Numbered from the stretch's first letter, positions 42,776-51,220 are shown. The stretch: DNA of 64,000 nucleotides from Hafnia alvei (GCF_964063325.1 NZ_OZ061315.1:3720001-3784000); one strand, 5' to 3'. Program-made: numbers and translations. The notes: generated by a model not told the origin, from the letters alone.

Positions 42776-43214
42776 CAACGAGCATTTGCGTTTCTATGAA
42801 GCCACTGTTGTAGGCGTCCGATGAGAGCCCCGTTGCGCGGGGGCTCTCAACTCGCGCGCTTTTACCGAGTCGTTTGACCGACCGGTCTCGGAGCGCACAT
42901 CCTGTGCGCCCTCAACCTGCCACCAGCATCCCTGCTGGCGGCTCTAAAATGCATTCCTTAAACATAAAAAAGACAAAAGACATTTTGTCTTCTTATCTTT
43001 TAAATTGTTTAAGCCTTGGTTGATAGAGCCGCCGGTACAGGGATGTACCGGCGGAGTTTGGGGCGCCCTGGATGGGCGATACCAAACCGTAGCGGAGATG
43101 GCATCTCGGATAAAAGCGCGAGGATTGAAGGGGCGCGCGCTGGCGCCCCTCATCGTACGCCTTCAGCAATGTATCCATGTAGCTCGGTATTAATAGGCGG
43201 ACGAAACCTTACGC
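42758..43214. repeat. Palindromic hairpin-rich element, copy 1
   Basis: About 457 bp bounded by inverted ends GTGAAAGATTTCGTCCGCC (42758-42776) and GGCGGACGAAACCTTACGC (43196-43214). Inside are two inverted structured units and a central hairpin. Stems seen: 42822-42849 (loop GTTGCGC), 42893-42909 (loop TCC), 42923-42938 (loop TCCC), 42970-42991 (centre), 43029-43054 (11 bp, loop GGGA), 43062-43076 (loop TGGA) and 43130-43149 (loop GCGCTG). The right unit read on plus and the left unit read on minus share AGAGCCGCC, CAGGGATG, TAAAAGCGCG and CTCATCG in the same order. No protein gene is credible. Non-coding mobile repeat or structured RNA source; see copy 2. Confidence 0.85.
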
Positions 43215-43261
43215 GAAGGCCTCATAAGCAAAGACATCATAAGCAACACGCTACTTGCAGC

Positions 43262-43711
43262 CTACTTAATCAACTGCCCCCACTTCTCCACCCACGGCCC
43301 CGTGACCACTTCGGGCTCGGCATCAACCTGAGCATCCACTTCCAGCAACTCGCCAATGCGCGTCGCTTTTTGCTCCTGTAACAGTTCATCGAATTGATGA
43401 CCTGCGCCGCAAAAATGGGTATAGCTGCTATCACCTAACGCAATCACGCCATAGCGCAGTTCAGGCTGATAACCGACGTCGTCTTTCACCGCACGAAACA
43501 GCGGAGCGATAGAGTCCGGCAAATCGCCCTGCCCGGTGGTAGATGTCACGATCAATGCATAGTGATTACGGTAGAACTGCCACTCTTCGAGCGTACCTTC
43601 CTCAAACAGTTTGACTTCGTGTCCCTGCGCTTTGAGGATATTCTCAGCCTCTTCTGCCACCATCAATGCGTTGCCGTATACCGTTCCAACGAAAATACCA
43701 ACCTGAGCCAT
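43262..43711 (-). CDS. yqcA: Flavodoxin YqcA
   Basis: A 149-residue FMN-binding flavodoxin. The phosphate loop VGTVYGNALMVAEEAE is at the N-terminus, and TSTTGQGDLPDSI and ALGDSSYTHFCGAG are the isoalloxazine-contacting loops. It is a cytoplasmic electron carrier related to the flavodoxin domain of sulfite reductase and MioC; the E. coli partner is unclear. GAAGGA precedes ATG 43711. It lies 16 bp after truC in a yqcC-truC-yqcA operon, as in E. coli. Confidence 0.95.
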   Translation of the reverse strand: MAQVGIFVGTVYGNALMVAEEAENILKAQGHEVKLFEEGTLEEWQFYRNHYALIVTSTTGQGDLPDSIAPLFRAVKDDVGYQPELRYGVIALGDSSYTHFCGAGHQFDELLQEQKATRIGELLEVDAQVDAEPEVVTGPWVEKWGQLIK

Positions 43712-43727
43712 GATGCTTTCCTTCTTC

Positions 43728-44522
43728 TTAAGAATTTACGCTGACGTCATTTTGGCTATCGTGAACGCAACTCTCTGGAAACTCAACCCTTTCAAGATGA
43801 GGGAGATAACTTTGCCAGCTAAAATGCGACATCATGCGCTGCCAGCGATCGTCAAGCCCTGCCTGTAAACAGAGTGGCTCTCCGGTTACAGGATGATCGA
43901 GACACAGCTCGCTCGCATGCAGCATCAAACCAGAGCAAGAGAAATGCTGCGCCATGGCGCGATTTTGACGCAGGTCACCGTGTTTAGTGTCACCAATAAT
44001 CGGGTGACGTAAATGTGACATATGACGCCGTAACTGATGCTTACGGCCGGTTTCTGGCTTTAGCTCGACCAAACTATAACGTGCAGTTTGATACTTGCCG
44101 ACGGCAACGGGCATTTCAACCGTGGCTAACGAACGGTAATGACTCACCGCCGTTTGTGGCGCTTTATCAGGATCTGCAAACTTATCTGCAATCTTGTCCA
44201 GCTCTGGCGTTAACGCATAATCAATTACCGCTTCGCCTTCAAGGTAGCCGCGCACCACCGCATGATAAGTCTTATTCATCTCACGCTGCTCGAACTGTTC
44301 TGACAGCATACGGGCGACGTCGCTGGAAAGCGCCATCAGTAGCACGCCAGACGTCGGACGATCGAGACGATGTACCGGAAACACATGCTGACCAATCTGA
44401 TCGCGCAGCGTTTGCATCACAAACACGGTTTCATGACGATCGAGCCAACTGCGATGAACAAGCCAGCCCGCCGGCTTATTCACCGCAACCAAATGTTCAT
44501 CCTGATAAATAATATTCAGCAT
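43728..44522 (-). CDS. truC: tRNA pseudouridine-65 synthase
   Basis: TruC makes pseudouridine-65 in tRNA-Ile and tRNA-Asp. The RluA-family catalytic Asp is in VFPVHRLDRPTSGVLLMAL (about residue 54), with KPETGRKHQLRRHMSHLRHPIIGDTKHG downstream. ATG 44522 overlaps the yqcC stop by one base (TGATG), a translational-coupling arrangement; the TTG one codon upstream is not needed. Product 264 residues (E. coli 260). Confidence 0.96.
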   Translation of the reverse strand: MLNIIYQDEHLVAVNKPAGWLVHRSWLDRHETVFVMQTLRDQIGQHVFPVHRLDRPTSGVLLMALSSDVARMLSEQFEQREMNKTYHAVVRGYLEGEAVIDYALTPELDKIADKFADPDKAPQTAVSHYRSLATVEMPVAVGKYQTARYSLVELKPETGRKHQLRRHMSHLRHPIIGDTKHGDLRQNRAMAQHFSCSGLMLHASELCLDHPVTGEPLCLQAGLDDRWQRMMSHFSWQSYLPHLERVEFPESCVHDSQNDVSVNS

Positions 44523-44854
44523 CAATTGGCTTCTTCTTGGTTCAGCATACTGTCTAGCTCTTGGAGCAGAACGATCAATGGCAGAACTTCCAGCAAACGA
44601 TCCTTAAATGCCATTTCAAAATAGGGGGCAATAGCAAAACGGCGCGGTAATGGCGCGCTGTTATCAATCAACGCAAACATACGCGGTAGCAGGATCCATT
44701 GCAGCCACTGCTCAGGGCTCATGGTGTCCACGCAAAAAGGCTCTTGACTCTCAAAAGCCTGAGCATCAGGTGCACATTCTTGAGACAAATCAAGGCTGTC
44801 TAACTGTTGCTCTATTCTCAGCAAATGCTGTCTGACTTCAGCGTATTCACTCAT
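44522..44854 (-). CDS. yqcC: YqcC family protein
   Basis: A 110-residue protein of the YqcC/DUF446 family, function unknown. The conserved core is FCVDTMSPEQWLQWILLPRMFALIDNSAPLPRRFAIAPYFEMAF. I chose ATG 44854 (MSEYAEVRQHLLRI) rather than 44899 because it matches the E. coli length (109 aa). It is coupled to truC by a TGATG overlap. About 190 bp between it and csrB contain nothing recognised. Confidence 0.9.
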   Translation of the reverse strand: MSEYAEVRQHLLRIEQQLDSLDLSQECAPDAQAFESQEPFCVDTMSPEQWLQWILLPRMFALIDNSAPLPRRFAIAPYFEMAFKDRLLEVLPLIVLLQELDSMLNQEEAN

Positions 44855-45046
44855 GCTTTTCTCACTCACGTCTACAGGCGGGATATAAAATGGGGGCAAA
44901 GAATAGCATTGAAGCTCGCACGTCCCAATAGGCTAACGTGGTTAAGCAGTCTCTGAGCAGTAAAGGTGTATCGCTATGGTTTAATAGTGCAAGTAATGAG
45001 AAGGCGTTAAATCACTGATGAAGAATAAAAAGCATTGGCGATGGGC

Positions 45047-45425
45047 AAAAAAAAGGGCGTACTGTTTTTACACAGTACGCCCGGTTCGTTTTATAGCAAT
45101 CCAGCTACTCATTGTGCTCCCTGCTCATCCATGAAAACTTTTCCGTACGGCTATCCATTTCCCGACAATCCGTCGTATCGTCCAACTTTCATCCTGACGT
45201 TTCATCCTGCATCATCCTGATGCTGTTCCTCAGTCTTCCTGACCCGCCTGTTATCCTAACTGGCTCTCAATCTCCGTCCTGGAGGTGTCCCTGACTTCAT
45301 CCTGAAGTATCCTTGGCCAACGTCCTGTGGCACATCCTTTATCACTCTTCCTGAGCGTGTCCTTCACTTCATCCTGAAGCAACATCATCCTGATGTGTCC
45401 TGCTCCAACCGTCTTCCCTTCCGGT
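45047..45425 (-). ncRNA. csrB: CsrA-sequestering small RNA CsrB
   Basis: CsrB is a multi-hairpin RNA that titrates the translational regulator CsrA. Read on the minus strand this interval holds about 28 GGA triplets by eye, many as CAGGATG within short inverted repeats (CTTCAGGATGAAG, CATCAGGATGATG, CTCCAGGACGGAG). The 3' part (GATGAGCAGGGAGCA, TAGCTGGATTGCTA, AAACGAACCGGG) matches the end of E. coli CsrB. The terminator stem GGGCGTACTG/CAGTACGCCC (45082-45055) is followed by eight T. The 5' end is placed near 45425 from a GATATT -10-like element (45437-45432). The location between yqcC and syd is the same as in E. coli. Confidence 0.93.
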
Positions 45426-45595
45426 GAAGCTAATATCGCTTATTCTTAGGCTTAAAACAATGAGCCTAATTGGCTCACATTTGGCTTACACGGTAAAAAG
45501 CTGCAAGAAAATAATTTTACTTATTGATTTTTATATAAAAAATAAAAACAACCTACACAATATCTGCACTAATAAGCGATATATCCTACACGCCT

Positions 45596-45613
45596 TGTGA
45601 GAGATCTCTTACA
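45596..45613. promoter_or_regulatory. UvrY (GacA-type) box upstream of csrB
   Basis: TGTGAGAGATCTCTTACA is an almost perfect 18-bp palindrome matching the BarA-UvrY/GacA upstream activating sequence. Its centre lies about 180 bp before the expected csrB start, as in E. coli. It sits between csrB and the 3' end of syd. A second palindrome, TGAGCCTAATTGGCTCA, lies nearer the promoter at 45461-45477. Confidence 0.85.
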
Positions 45614-45641
45614 CGGTGACGGGCAGCCGTGTAAGCCAAAT

Positions 45642-46193
45642 TTACTTAAAAACGACAGGTTGTAGACGAGACAGGAATTCTGACAGCGATTCGGCCAGCA
45701 CTTCACGCTGTTTACTGCCAAACTGTTCAAGCAGAACATTACCGGTAAGGTTACATAGCGAGATCAGCTGTAGCTCGGAATCGGTGGTGGCAAGGAAGAG
45801 TGTTGGGGGAAGTTTTAACCGACGCTGAGTCACTAAATGTCCGATCTGATTTTCTTGCAAACGCAGCAAGTCATCCTCGCTCCACACCTGCACCAGATCT
45901 AGCGCTAAATCACCCAATACCGCGCTCATATCACCCGCATACTGCGAGGTGAAAAAGGGAACGATATCCTCATGCAGCTGAATATCCAAAGCGCGGGAAA
46001 TACCGCTTAGAGCATCAGAAACGGCCGCAGGCTGCGGTTTCCAGTACACCTTTTCGTTGTCGGTATGCACTACGCAGGGTGAAGCAACACCATATAACGC
46101 TTCGCTATAGGGAAAATCACCGCTTTCACGCTGCCAGTTGTCAATAAAACGCTGGGTAAACTCCGCTAGCGCGGCAGAAACATCATGCACCAT
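45642..46193 (-). CDS. syd: SecY-interacting protein Syd
   Basis: Syd is a peripheral protein on the cytoplasmic face that interacts with SecY and is linked to quality control of the translocon. The 183 residues (E. coli 181) include YGVASPCVVHTDNEKVYWKPQP, TSQYAGDMSAVLGDL and the well conserved QENQIGHLVTQRRLKLPPTLF. I selected ATG 46193 because it fits the family; upstream in-frame ATG codons would run into the queF promoter. It is divergent from queF. Its 3' end adjoins the csrB control region. Confidence 0.93.
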   Translation of the reverse strand: MVHDVSAALAEFTQRFIDNWQRESGDFPYSEALYGVASPCVVHTDNEKVYWKPQPAAVSDALSGISRALDIQLHEDIVPFFTSQYAGDMSAVLGDLALDLVQVWSEDDLLRLQENQIGHLVTQRRLKLPPTLFLATTDSELQLISLCNLTGNVLLEQFGSKQREVLAESLSEFLSRLQPVVFK

Positions 46194-46265
46194 GTTTTCT
46201 CTCACTAAGGTAAACTGTAGGGTATTCACTGATTGTACCGTTCTTATTCGAATATAGGCCACATA

Positions 46266-47111
46266 ATGTCATACCAAGATCATCAGGCCCTTGCTGGCTT
46301 AACGCTCGGCAAAGCCACTGAATACCGCGACAGCTACGACGCTTCGCTGCTTCAGCCCGTTCCTCGCAGTATGAATCGTGAACCTCTGGGACTTTATCCT
46401 GATTCACTGCCTTTCACCGGTGGCGATATTTGGACGCTGTATGAGCTCTCATGGCTTAACGCCAAAGGCCTGCCGCAGGTTGCCATCGCCGATGTGGAAT
46501 TGGATGCCTTTAGCCAGAATTTGATTGAATCAAAAAGCTTTAAACTTTATCTCAACAGCTTCAATCAAACGCGCTTCGCTAGCTGGGATGACGTGCAAAC
46601 TACGCTGCAGCGCGACTTATCACACTGTGCGCAGGGTGACGTGCGCGTACAGCTGATGAAGCTTGATGACGTTGAAGGTCAGCCAATTGCCGCCTTCAGT
46701 GGAGAATGCATCGACAATCTCGATATTGAAATCGATAACTACGAATTTGACGCTGAGCTGCTCAAGGATGCCGCTAATCAACAGAACGTGGTGGAAGAAA
46801 CATTGGTGAGCCACTTGCTGAAATCCAACTGTTTAATTACCCATCAGCCTGACTGGGGCTCGGTGATGATTCAATACCGCGGCCCAGCCATCGATCGTGA
46901 AGCGCTGCTGCGTTATCTGGTTTCTTTCCGCCATCACAACGAGTTCCACGAACAGTGTGTAGAACGTATCTTCTGCGATATCCAGCGCTTTTGTCAGCCC
47001 GAAACGCTCAGCGTTTATGCTCGCTATACGCGCCGCGGTGGCTTGGATATTAATCCTTGGCGCACAAATACGCCGTTCGTTGCACCAAAAGGCCGACTGG
47101 TTCGCCAATAG
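46266..47111 (+). CDS. queF: NADPH-dependent 7-cyano-7-deazaguanine reductase
   Basis: QueF reduces preQ0 to preQ1 in queuosine tRNA modification. The 281 residues are the long bimodular (YqcD) form, built from two tunnelling-fold halves. The catalytic Cys is in LKSNCLITHQPDWGS (about residue 190), and FRHHNEFHEQC and RYTRRGGLDINPWR are family marks. ATG 46266 (MSYQDHQALAGLTLG) is preferred to 46233 on family grounds; no strong ribosome site is seen. Divergent from syd. Confidence 0.96.
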   Translation: MSYQDHQALAGLTLGKATEYRDSYDASLLQPVPRSMNREPLGLYPDSLPFTGGDIWTLYELSWLNAKGLPQVAIADVELDAFSQNLIESKSFKLYLNSFNQTRFASWDDVQTTLQRDLSHCAQGDVRVQLMKLDDVEGQPIAAFSGECIDNLDIEIDNYEFDAELLKDAANQQNVVEETLVSHLLKSNCLITHQPDWGSVMIQYRGPAIDREALLRYLVSFRHHNEFHEQCVERIFCDIQRFCQPETLSVYARYTRRGGLDINPWRTNTPFVAPKGRLVRQ

Positions 47112-47427
47112 GCTTCGCAAAAATGGCAAATCATTACGCGCGCTTACGTAAGAGTGTTGGCAAAAGTCAAAAGACAACGGTAAGGTGTTTGCAGGACGCA
47201 AAATGCACGAGTTCACAATAAGCTATTGATGAATCAAGCAACCTATCAGGCCTTGAGCATAAATAGGCTATCGGCTCAGAATGCTAAATCTGTAAGGTGA
47301 AAGCGTGCATTAATACAGTAGCAAAACGTATCAGGAACAACGGAATTGAGCCTGCCTAACAATAGACAGGACTCGTTATTCCTGATGCCATCGCGGTAAC
47401 CGCATCGGTAGATGTATAGGAGTGACT
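47112..47427 (+). other. queF-ppnN gap with a long leader hairpin
   Basis: No gene in these 316 bp. ATCAGGAA (47330-47337) pairs with TTCCTGAT (47379-47386), with an inner GAGCCTG/CAGGACTC stem (47348-47354 with 47367-47374, one bulge). The hairpin would lie in the 5' leader of ppnN, about 40 nt before its start codon. The rest shows nothing I recognise. Confidence 0.4.
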
Positions 47428-48792
47428 TTGATTACACATATCAGCCCGCTTGGGTCTATGGATTTATTGTCGCAGCTTGAAGTCGACATGCTAAAGCGCA
47501 CGGCAAGCAGTGATTTATACCGCCTATTCCGCAACTGCTCCCTCGCCGTACTTAACTCCGGCGCACAAACTGATAACAGCAACGAGCTACTATCGCGCTT
47601 CGAAAATTTTGACATCAACGTACTACGTCGCGAGCGCGGCGTGAAACTGGAATTGGTTAATCCGCCTGAAGACGCTTTTGTCGATGGGCAGATCATTCGC
47701 GCTCTACAGGCCAACCTATTTGCCGTGCTGCGCGATATTCTGTTTGTTAACGGACAGATGACCAACACCGATCGCTATCCACATCTGGATGCCAAAAGCC
47801 CAGTACATATCACCAACATGGTATTTTCGATTCTGCGTAACGCCCGCGCCCTGCACGTTGGCGAAGAACCGAACATGATTGTGTGCTGGGGAGGGCATTC
47901 CATTAACGAGATCGAATACCTGTACGCACGTAAAGTGGGTAACCAGCTAGGACTGCGCGAGCTGAATATCTGCACCGGCTGCGGGCCAGGCGCAATGGAA
48001 GCGCCGATGAAAGGTGCCGCCGTTGGACACGCCCAACAACGTTACAGAGAAAGTCGCTTTATCGGTATGACCGAGCCTTCCATCATCGCCGCCGAGCCGC
48101 CTAACCCGCTGGTGAACGAACTGGTGATTATGCCGGATATTGAAAAGCGTCTGGAAGCCTTCGTTCGCTTTGGTCATGGCATCATCATCTTCCCTGGCGG
48201 CGTGGGGACGGCAGAAGAGCTGCTCTACCTGCTAGGCATTCTGATGAATCCAGAAAACAAAGATCAGGTTTTACCACTGATCCTAACTGGGCCAAAAGAG
48301 AGTGAGGATTACTTCCGCGTGCTGGATGAATTCATCATGAGTACGCTGGGCGAAACAGCACGTAAGCATTACACCATTATCATCGACGATCCGGCTGAGG
48401 TCGCTCGCCAGATGAAACGCGCCATGCCGAAAGTAAAAGAGAACCGCCGCCAAACCGGTGATTTCTACAGCTTTAACTGGTCGATCAAAATTGCGCCAGA
48501 TTTGCAGCTGCCGTTTGAGCCGACACACGCGAACATGGCCGCGCTAAATCTGCATCCTGACCAACCGCCTGAGAAGTTAGCGGCAGCGCTACGCCGCGCA
48601 TTCTCAGGCATTGTGGCGGGTAACGTGAAAGAAGTGGGTATTGCCGAGATTGAAAAACATGGTCGGTTTAAGATCCACGGCGATGCAAAAATGATGCAGC
48701 ACATGGATCATCTGCTGCAAGGCTTTGTCGCACAGCATCGTATGAAGCTGCCGGGAACCGCCTACGAACCTTGCTATGAAATCATTAAGTAA
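47428..48792 (+). CDS. ppnN: Pyrimidine/purine nucleotide 5'-monophosphate nucleosidase PpnN
   Basis: PpnN (YgdH) cleaves nucleotide monophosphates to base and ribose 5-phosphate and is stimulated by ppGpp. The LOG/lysine-decarboxylase-like Rossmann fold has the motif FPGGVGTAEELLYLLG; CGPGAMEAPMKGA is also typical. I chose TTG 47428, which follows AGGAG by 5 nt and gives 454 residues, the E. coli length; a GTG at 47422 overlaps the ribosome site itself. A terminator follows. E. coli has sdaCB between this gene and xni; here they are absent. Confidence 0.95.
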   Translation: MITHISPLGSMDLLSQLEVDMLKRTASSDLYRLFRNCSLAVLNSGAQTDNSNELLSRFENFDINVLRRERGVKLELVNPPEDAFVDGQIIRALQANLFAVLRDILFVNGQMTNTDRYPHLDAKSPVHITNMVFSILRNARALHVGEEPNMIVCWGGHSINEIEYLYARKVGNQLGLRELNICTGCGPGAMEAPMKGAAVGHAQQRYRESRFIGMTEPSIIAAEPPNPLVNELVIMPDIEKRLEAFVRFGHGIIIFPGGVGTAEELLYLLGILMNPENKDQVLPLILTGPKESEDYFRVLDEFIMSTLGETARKHYTIIIDDPAEVARQMKRAMPKVKENRRQTGDFYSFNWSIKIAPDLQLPFEPTHANMAALNLHPDQPPEKLAAALRRAFSGIVAGNVKEVGIAEIEKHGRFKIHGDAKMMQHMDHLLQGFVAQHRMKLPGTAYEPCYEIIK

Positions 48793-48810
48793 TTAACCAT
48801 TACTTTATGC

Positions 48811-48842
48811 AGGGCGGTCGAGTTACCGCCCTTTTTCTTTTC
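48811..48842 (+). terminator. Terminator after ppnN
   Basis: GGGCGGT (48812-48818) pairs with ACCGCCC (48825-48831), followed by TTTTTCTTTT. Confidence 0.88.
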
Positions 48843-48860
48843 CGAATAATTATAACCATC

Positions 48861-49613
48861 ATGCAAATACACCTTCTGATCGTTGACGCCCTAAACCTCA
48901 TCCGCCGCATTCATGCCGTTCAGGGTTCACCCTGCGTTATTGCTTGCCAGCATGCGCTACAGCAACTGTTGGCGCACAGCCAACCAACCCATGCCGTGGC
49001 CGTTTTTGATGAAGACGATCGCGATAACAGTTGGCGTCATCAGGCCTTACCGGACTATAAAGCCGGCCGTAGCGCCATGCCTGAAAACTTAGCCGCAGAA
49101 ATGCCCGCCATCCGTGAGGCGTTCAATAAATTAGGCATACAAAGCTGGCATTCGGCAGGTAATGAAGCGGATGACCTCGCCGCGACGCTGGCATACAAAA
49201 TTGCGCAAACGGGAAATCGCGTGACGATCGTCTCCACGGATAAAGGCTACTGTCAGCTGTTAGCCCCTACCATTCAAATCCGTGATTACTTCCAAAAACG
49301 CTGGCTAGATTTACCTTTCGTGAAAAAAGAGTTCGGCGTAGAACCACAACAGCTCACAGATTACTGGGGACTGGCAGGGATCAGCAGCAGCAAGATATCC
49401 GGCATACCCGGCATTGGGCCAAAAGCAGCGGCTACGTTGCTTAACGAATTTGGCTCGCTGGCTAATATCTTTGAACAAATCGGAAGTGTGCCAGATAAAT
49501 GGCGCAAGAAGTTGGAAGAACACCGGGAACAGGCGGAGCTGTGTAAGAAAGTCGCCACGCTACAAACCAATCTGACGATCAGCGGCAACCTGCAGCAGCT
49601 GCGTTTACCGTAG
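48861..49613 (+). CDS. xni: Flap endonuclease Xni (ExoIX)
   Basis: Xni is a PolA-like 5'-nuclease domain protein that acts on DNA flaps. The 250 residues (E. coli 251) include LLIVDALNLIRRIHAVQG, VAVFDEDDR, GNEADDLAATLA, VSTDKGYCQLL and the helix-hairpin-helix GIPGIGPKAAATLL. The family lacks one of the usual metal-site aspartates of PolA. ATG 48861 (MQIHLLIVDALN) fits; the upstream in-frame start at 48807 falls inside the terminator of ppnN. The ribosome site is weak. Confidence 0.95.
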   Translation: MQIHLLIVDALNLIRRIHAVQGSPCVIACQHALQQLLAHSQPTHAVAVFDEDDRDNSWRHQALPDYKAGRSAMPENLAAEMPAIREAFNKLGIQSWHSAGNEADDLAATLAYKIAQTGNRVTIVSTDKGYCQLLAPTIQIRDYFQKRWLDLPFVKKEFGVEPQQLTDYWGLAGISSSKISGIPGIGPKAAATLLNEFGSLANIFEQIGSVPDKWRKKLEEHREQAELCKKVATLQTNLTISGNLQQLRLP

Positions 49614-49636
49614 AATTGACCACCAGTTAAAACTTC

Positions 49637-49677
49637 CCTCTCCTAACCTTCCCTTTCTCAAGGGAGGCTAGGAGAGG
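49637..49677. terminator. Inverted repeat between convergent xni and rlmM
   Basis: CCTCTCCTA (49637-49645) pairs with TAGGAGAGG (49669-49677), with an inner CTTCCC/GGGAGG stem. No long T-run is present, so it may be a dispersed palindrome as well as a terminator for both genes. Confidence 0.5.
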
Positions 49678-49686
49678 ATCAATCAC

Positions 49687-50832
49687 TTAGCTATTATTAC
49701 TATTCTTCAACTGCATACGACGGTTAAGTTCACGCTCATCGCGACGGCCTGGGATCGCGCCCCAGATGCGACGCACGTGCACCGTGATTTCTTCACGATC
49801 GTGGTAAAGCTGTTTAGCTGCGATTTGAGCATTAATCCCGTTGTCTTTCAGCGTTTGCGCCAAAATAGACAGGTTTTGACTCACTTCTTCATAACGCTTT
49901 TTCATCGGCAACTTCAGGTTGAAGATAGCTTCACGGCACCAGCCATTCACCAGCCAACGCGCGACCAAACTTGAAACCTTCGCCGGTTTCTCAACCATGT
50001 CACATACCAACCAATCAACACCGTTGGTATGCGGTGGCTCAAATTTAAAACCATCAGCTTTGTGGTGTGTAACCTGTCCGGTATCCATCAGGCTGGGTGC
50101 CATTGGACCGTTATCGACTGAATGCACCCACATGCTGCGTTTCACCAATTGGTAAGTCCAGCCACCGGGGCATGCACCCAGATCGACCGCTTTCATACCG
50201 CCAGCAAGACGCTCATCCCACTCATCGTGCGGGATAAACACGTGCAGCGCTTCTTCCAGCTTCAACGTTGAACGGCTTGGCGCATCCGATGGGAATCTCA
50301 GACGCGGGATCCCCATATAGAACGGCGAGTTGTTATTGCTATAGGAATAACCCACATAGCAGCAGCCCGGCGCAATAAAGAACACGTGCACCACAGGGCG
50401 GTGCGCATTTTCGTTCTTCAGCAAGATCTTTTGCTCACGTAGCGCAGCGCGCAGTGGCACCGTGAACTTGCGGCAGAACTTCATCAGCTCTTTGCTTTCA
50501 TTGGTATCCGGAACTTCAACGCGCAGTTCACCGGCACCTTCAATCACGTTCATCAGCATTCCGACAATCGGCGAAACGCGATCGTCAGTCGGCAAATCTT
50601 TAAGCAACTCACCCACCACAATCATCTGACGAGCAAAAATCAGCTCACGGAATGGCAAGTTTTTGGCGAGCTTGTCGGCATCTTCATACTGATAGCATTC
50701 GAAGGTCACATAGCCGCTATTTTCTTTAACTCTTGGAAAACCAAAGACTTCAAGAGCCGCAGCTTTCTCGGTAATTTCTGCTGCGCATTCTTTTTCGAAT
50801 CCTGGGCGGCAATATAAAGCTAATTTATTCAT
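49687..50832 (-). CDS. rlmM: 23S rRNA 2'-O-ribose C2498 methyltransferase
   Basis: RlmM methylates C2498 of 23S rRNA with S-adenosylmethionine. The N-terminal THUMP domain (LYCRPGFEKECAAEI...) is followed by a Rossmann methyltransferase domain with MKAVDLGACPGGWTYQLVKR, DGFKFEPP and DWLVCDMVEKP, where Asp and Lys form part of the KDKE catalytic set. Product 381 residues. Its start overlaps the end of ygdD by 8 bp, so the two are coupled. Confidence 0.97.
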   Translation of the reverse strand: MNKLALYCRPGFEKECAAEITEKAAALEVFGFPRVKENSGYVTFECYQYEDADKLAKNLPFRELIFARQMIVVGELLKDLPTDDRVSPIVGMLMNVIEGAGELRVEVPDTNESKELMKFCRKFTVPLRAALREQKILLKNENAHRPVVHVFFIAPGCCYVGYSYSNNNSPFYMGIPRLRFPSDAPSRSTLKLEEALHVFIPHDEWDERLAGGMKAVDLGACPGGWTYQLVKRSMWVHSVDNGPMAPSLMDTGQVTHHKADGFKFEPPHTNGVDWLVCDMVEKPAKVSSLVARWLVNGWCREAIFNLKLPMKKRYEEVSQNLSILAQTLKDNGINAQIAAKQLYHDREEITVHVRRIWGAIPGRRDERELNRRMQLKNSNNS

Positions 50833-51220
50833 GGCGTTCCGCCCTTTTCCTCATGCGTAAGGCACCTACTAACATCAAAGCCCAACCTACTAAAAAGCAA
50901 ACGCCGCCGATAGGTGTGATGTACACCCACAGTTTAAGATGCGACAGCGCCAGACAATAAAGACTTCCACAAAACAACACGGTTCCCAGAGCCAATAACG
51001 CACTGCTCCAATAGAACCACAGATTTTTACGACGCTGCATTAAGGCTGCCAGCCCTAAAATTGCCAGCGTATGGATCCCCTGATACTGCAATCCAGTATG
51101 CAGCCAATCCATCTCAGCAGCACCCAAGGTTCGGCTCAAGACATGTGCGCCAAACGCCCCCAATGCAACAAAAACGAAACCGCTGATCGCGGCAAAAATC
51201 ATCATTGAACGACTACTCAT
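50825..51220 (-). CDS. ygdD: DUF423 inner-membrane protein YgdD
   Basis: A 131-residue hydrophobic protein with four predicted membrane helices, same length as E. coli YgdD. The first helix has the family pattern GFVFVALGAFGAHVL, followed by GLQYQGIHTLAIL. Function unknown. It lies between gcvA and rlmM and overlaps rlmM by 8 bp. Confidence 0.93.
   Translation of the reverse strand: MSSRSMMIFAAISGFVFVALGAFGAHVLSRTLGAAEMDWLHTGLQYQGIHTLAILGLAALMQRRKNLWFYWSSALLALGTVLFCGSLYCLALSHLKLWVYITPIGGVCFLVGWALMLVGALRMRKRAERHE

Noticed and set aside
42944..43153. Open reading frame on the minus strand within element copy 1 (about 69 aa)
   Set aside because: It lies across hairpins of the repeat, has no ribosome site, and a similar frame in copy 2 arises from the same repeat DNA. 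Pairing-preserving changes, not codon-preserving ones, separate the copies.
45035..45294. Short plus-strand frames in the csrB interval
   Set aside because: They run antisense to the csrB RNA; the repeated TCC/CTG codons simply reflect the GGA repeats.
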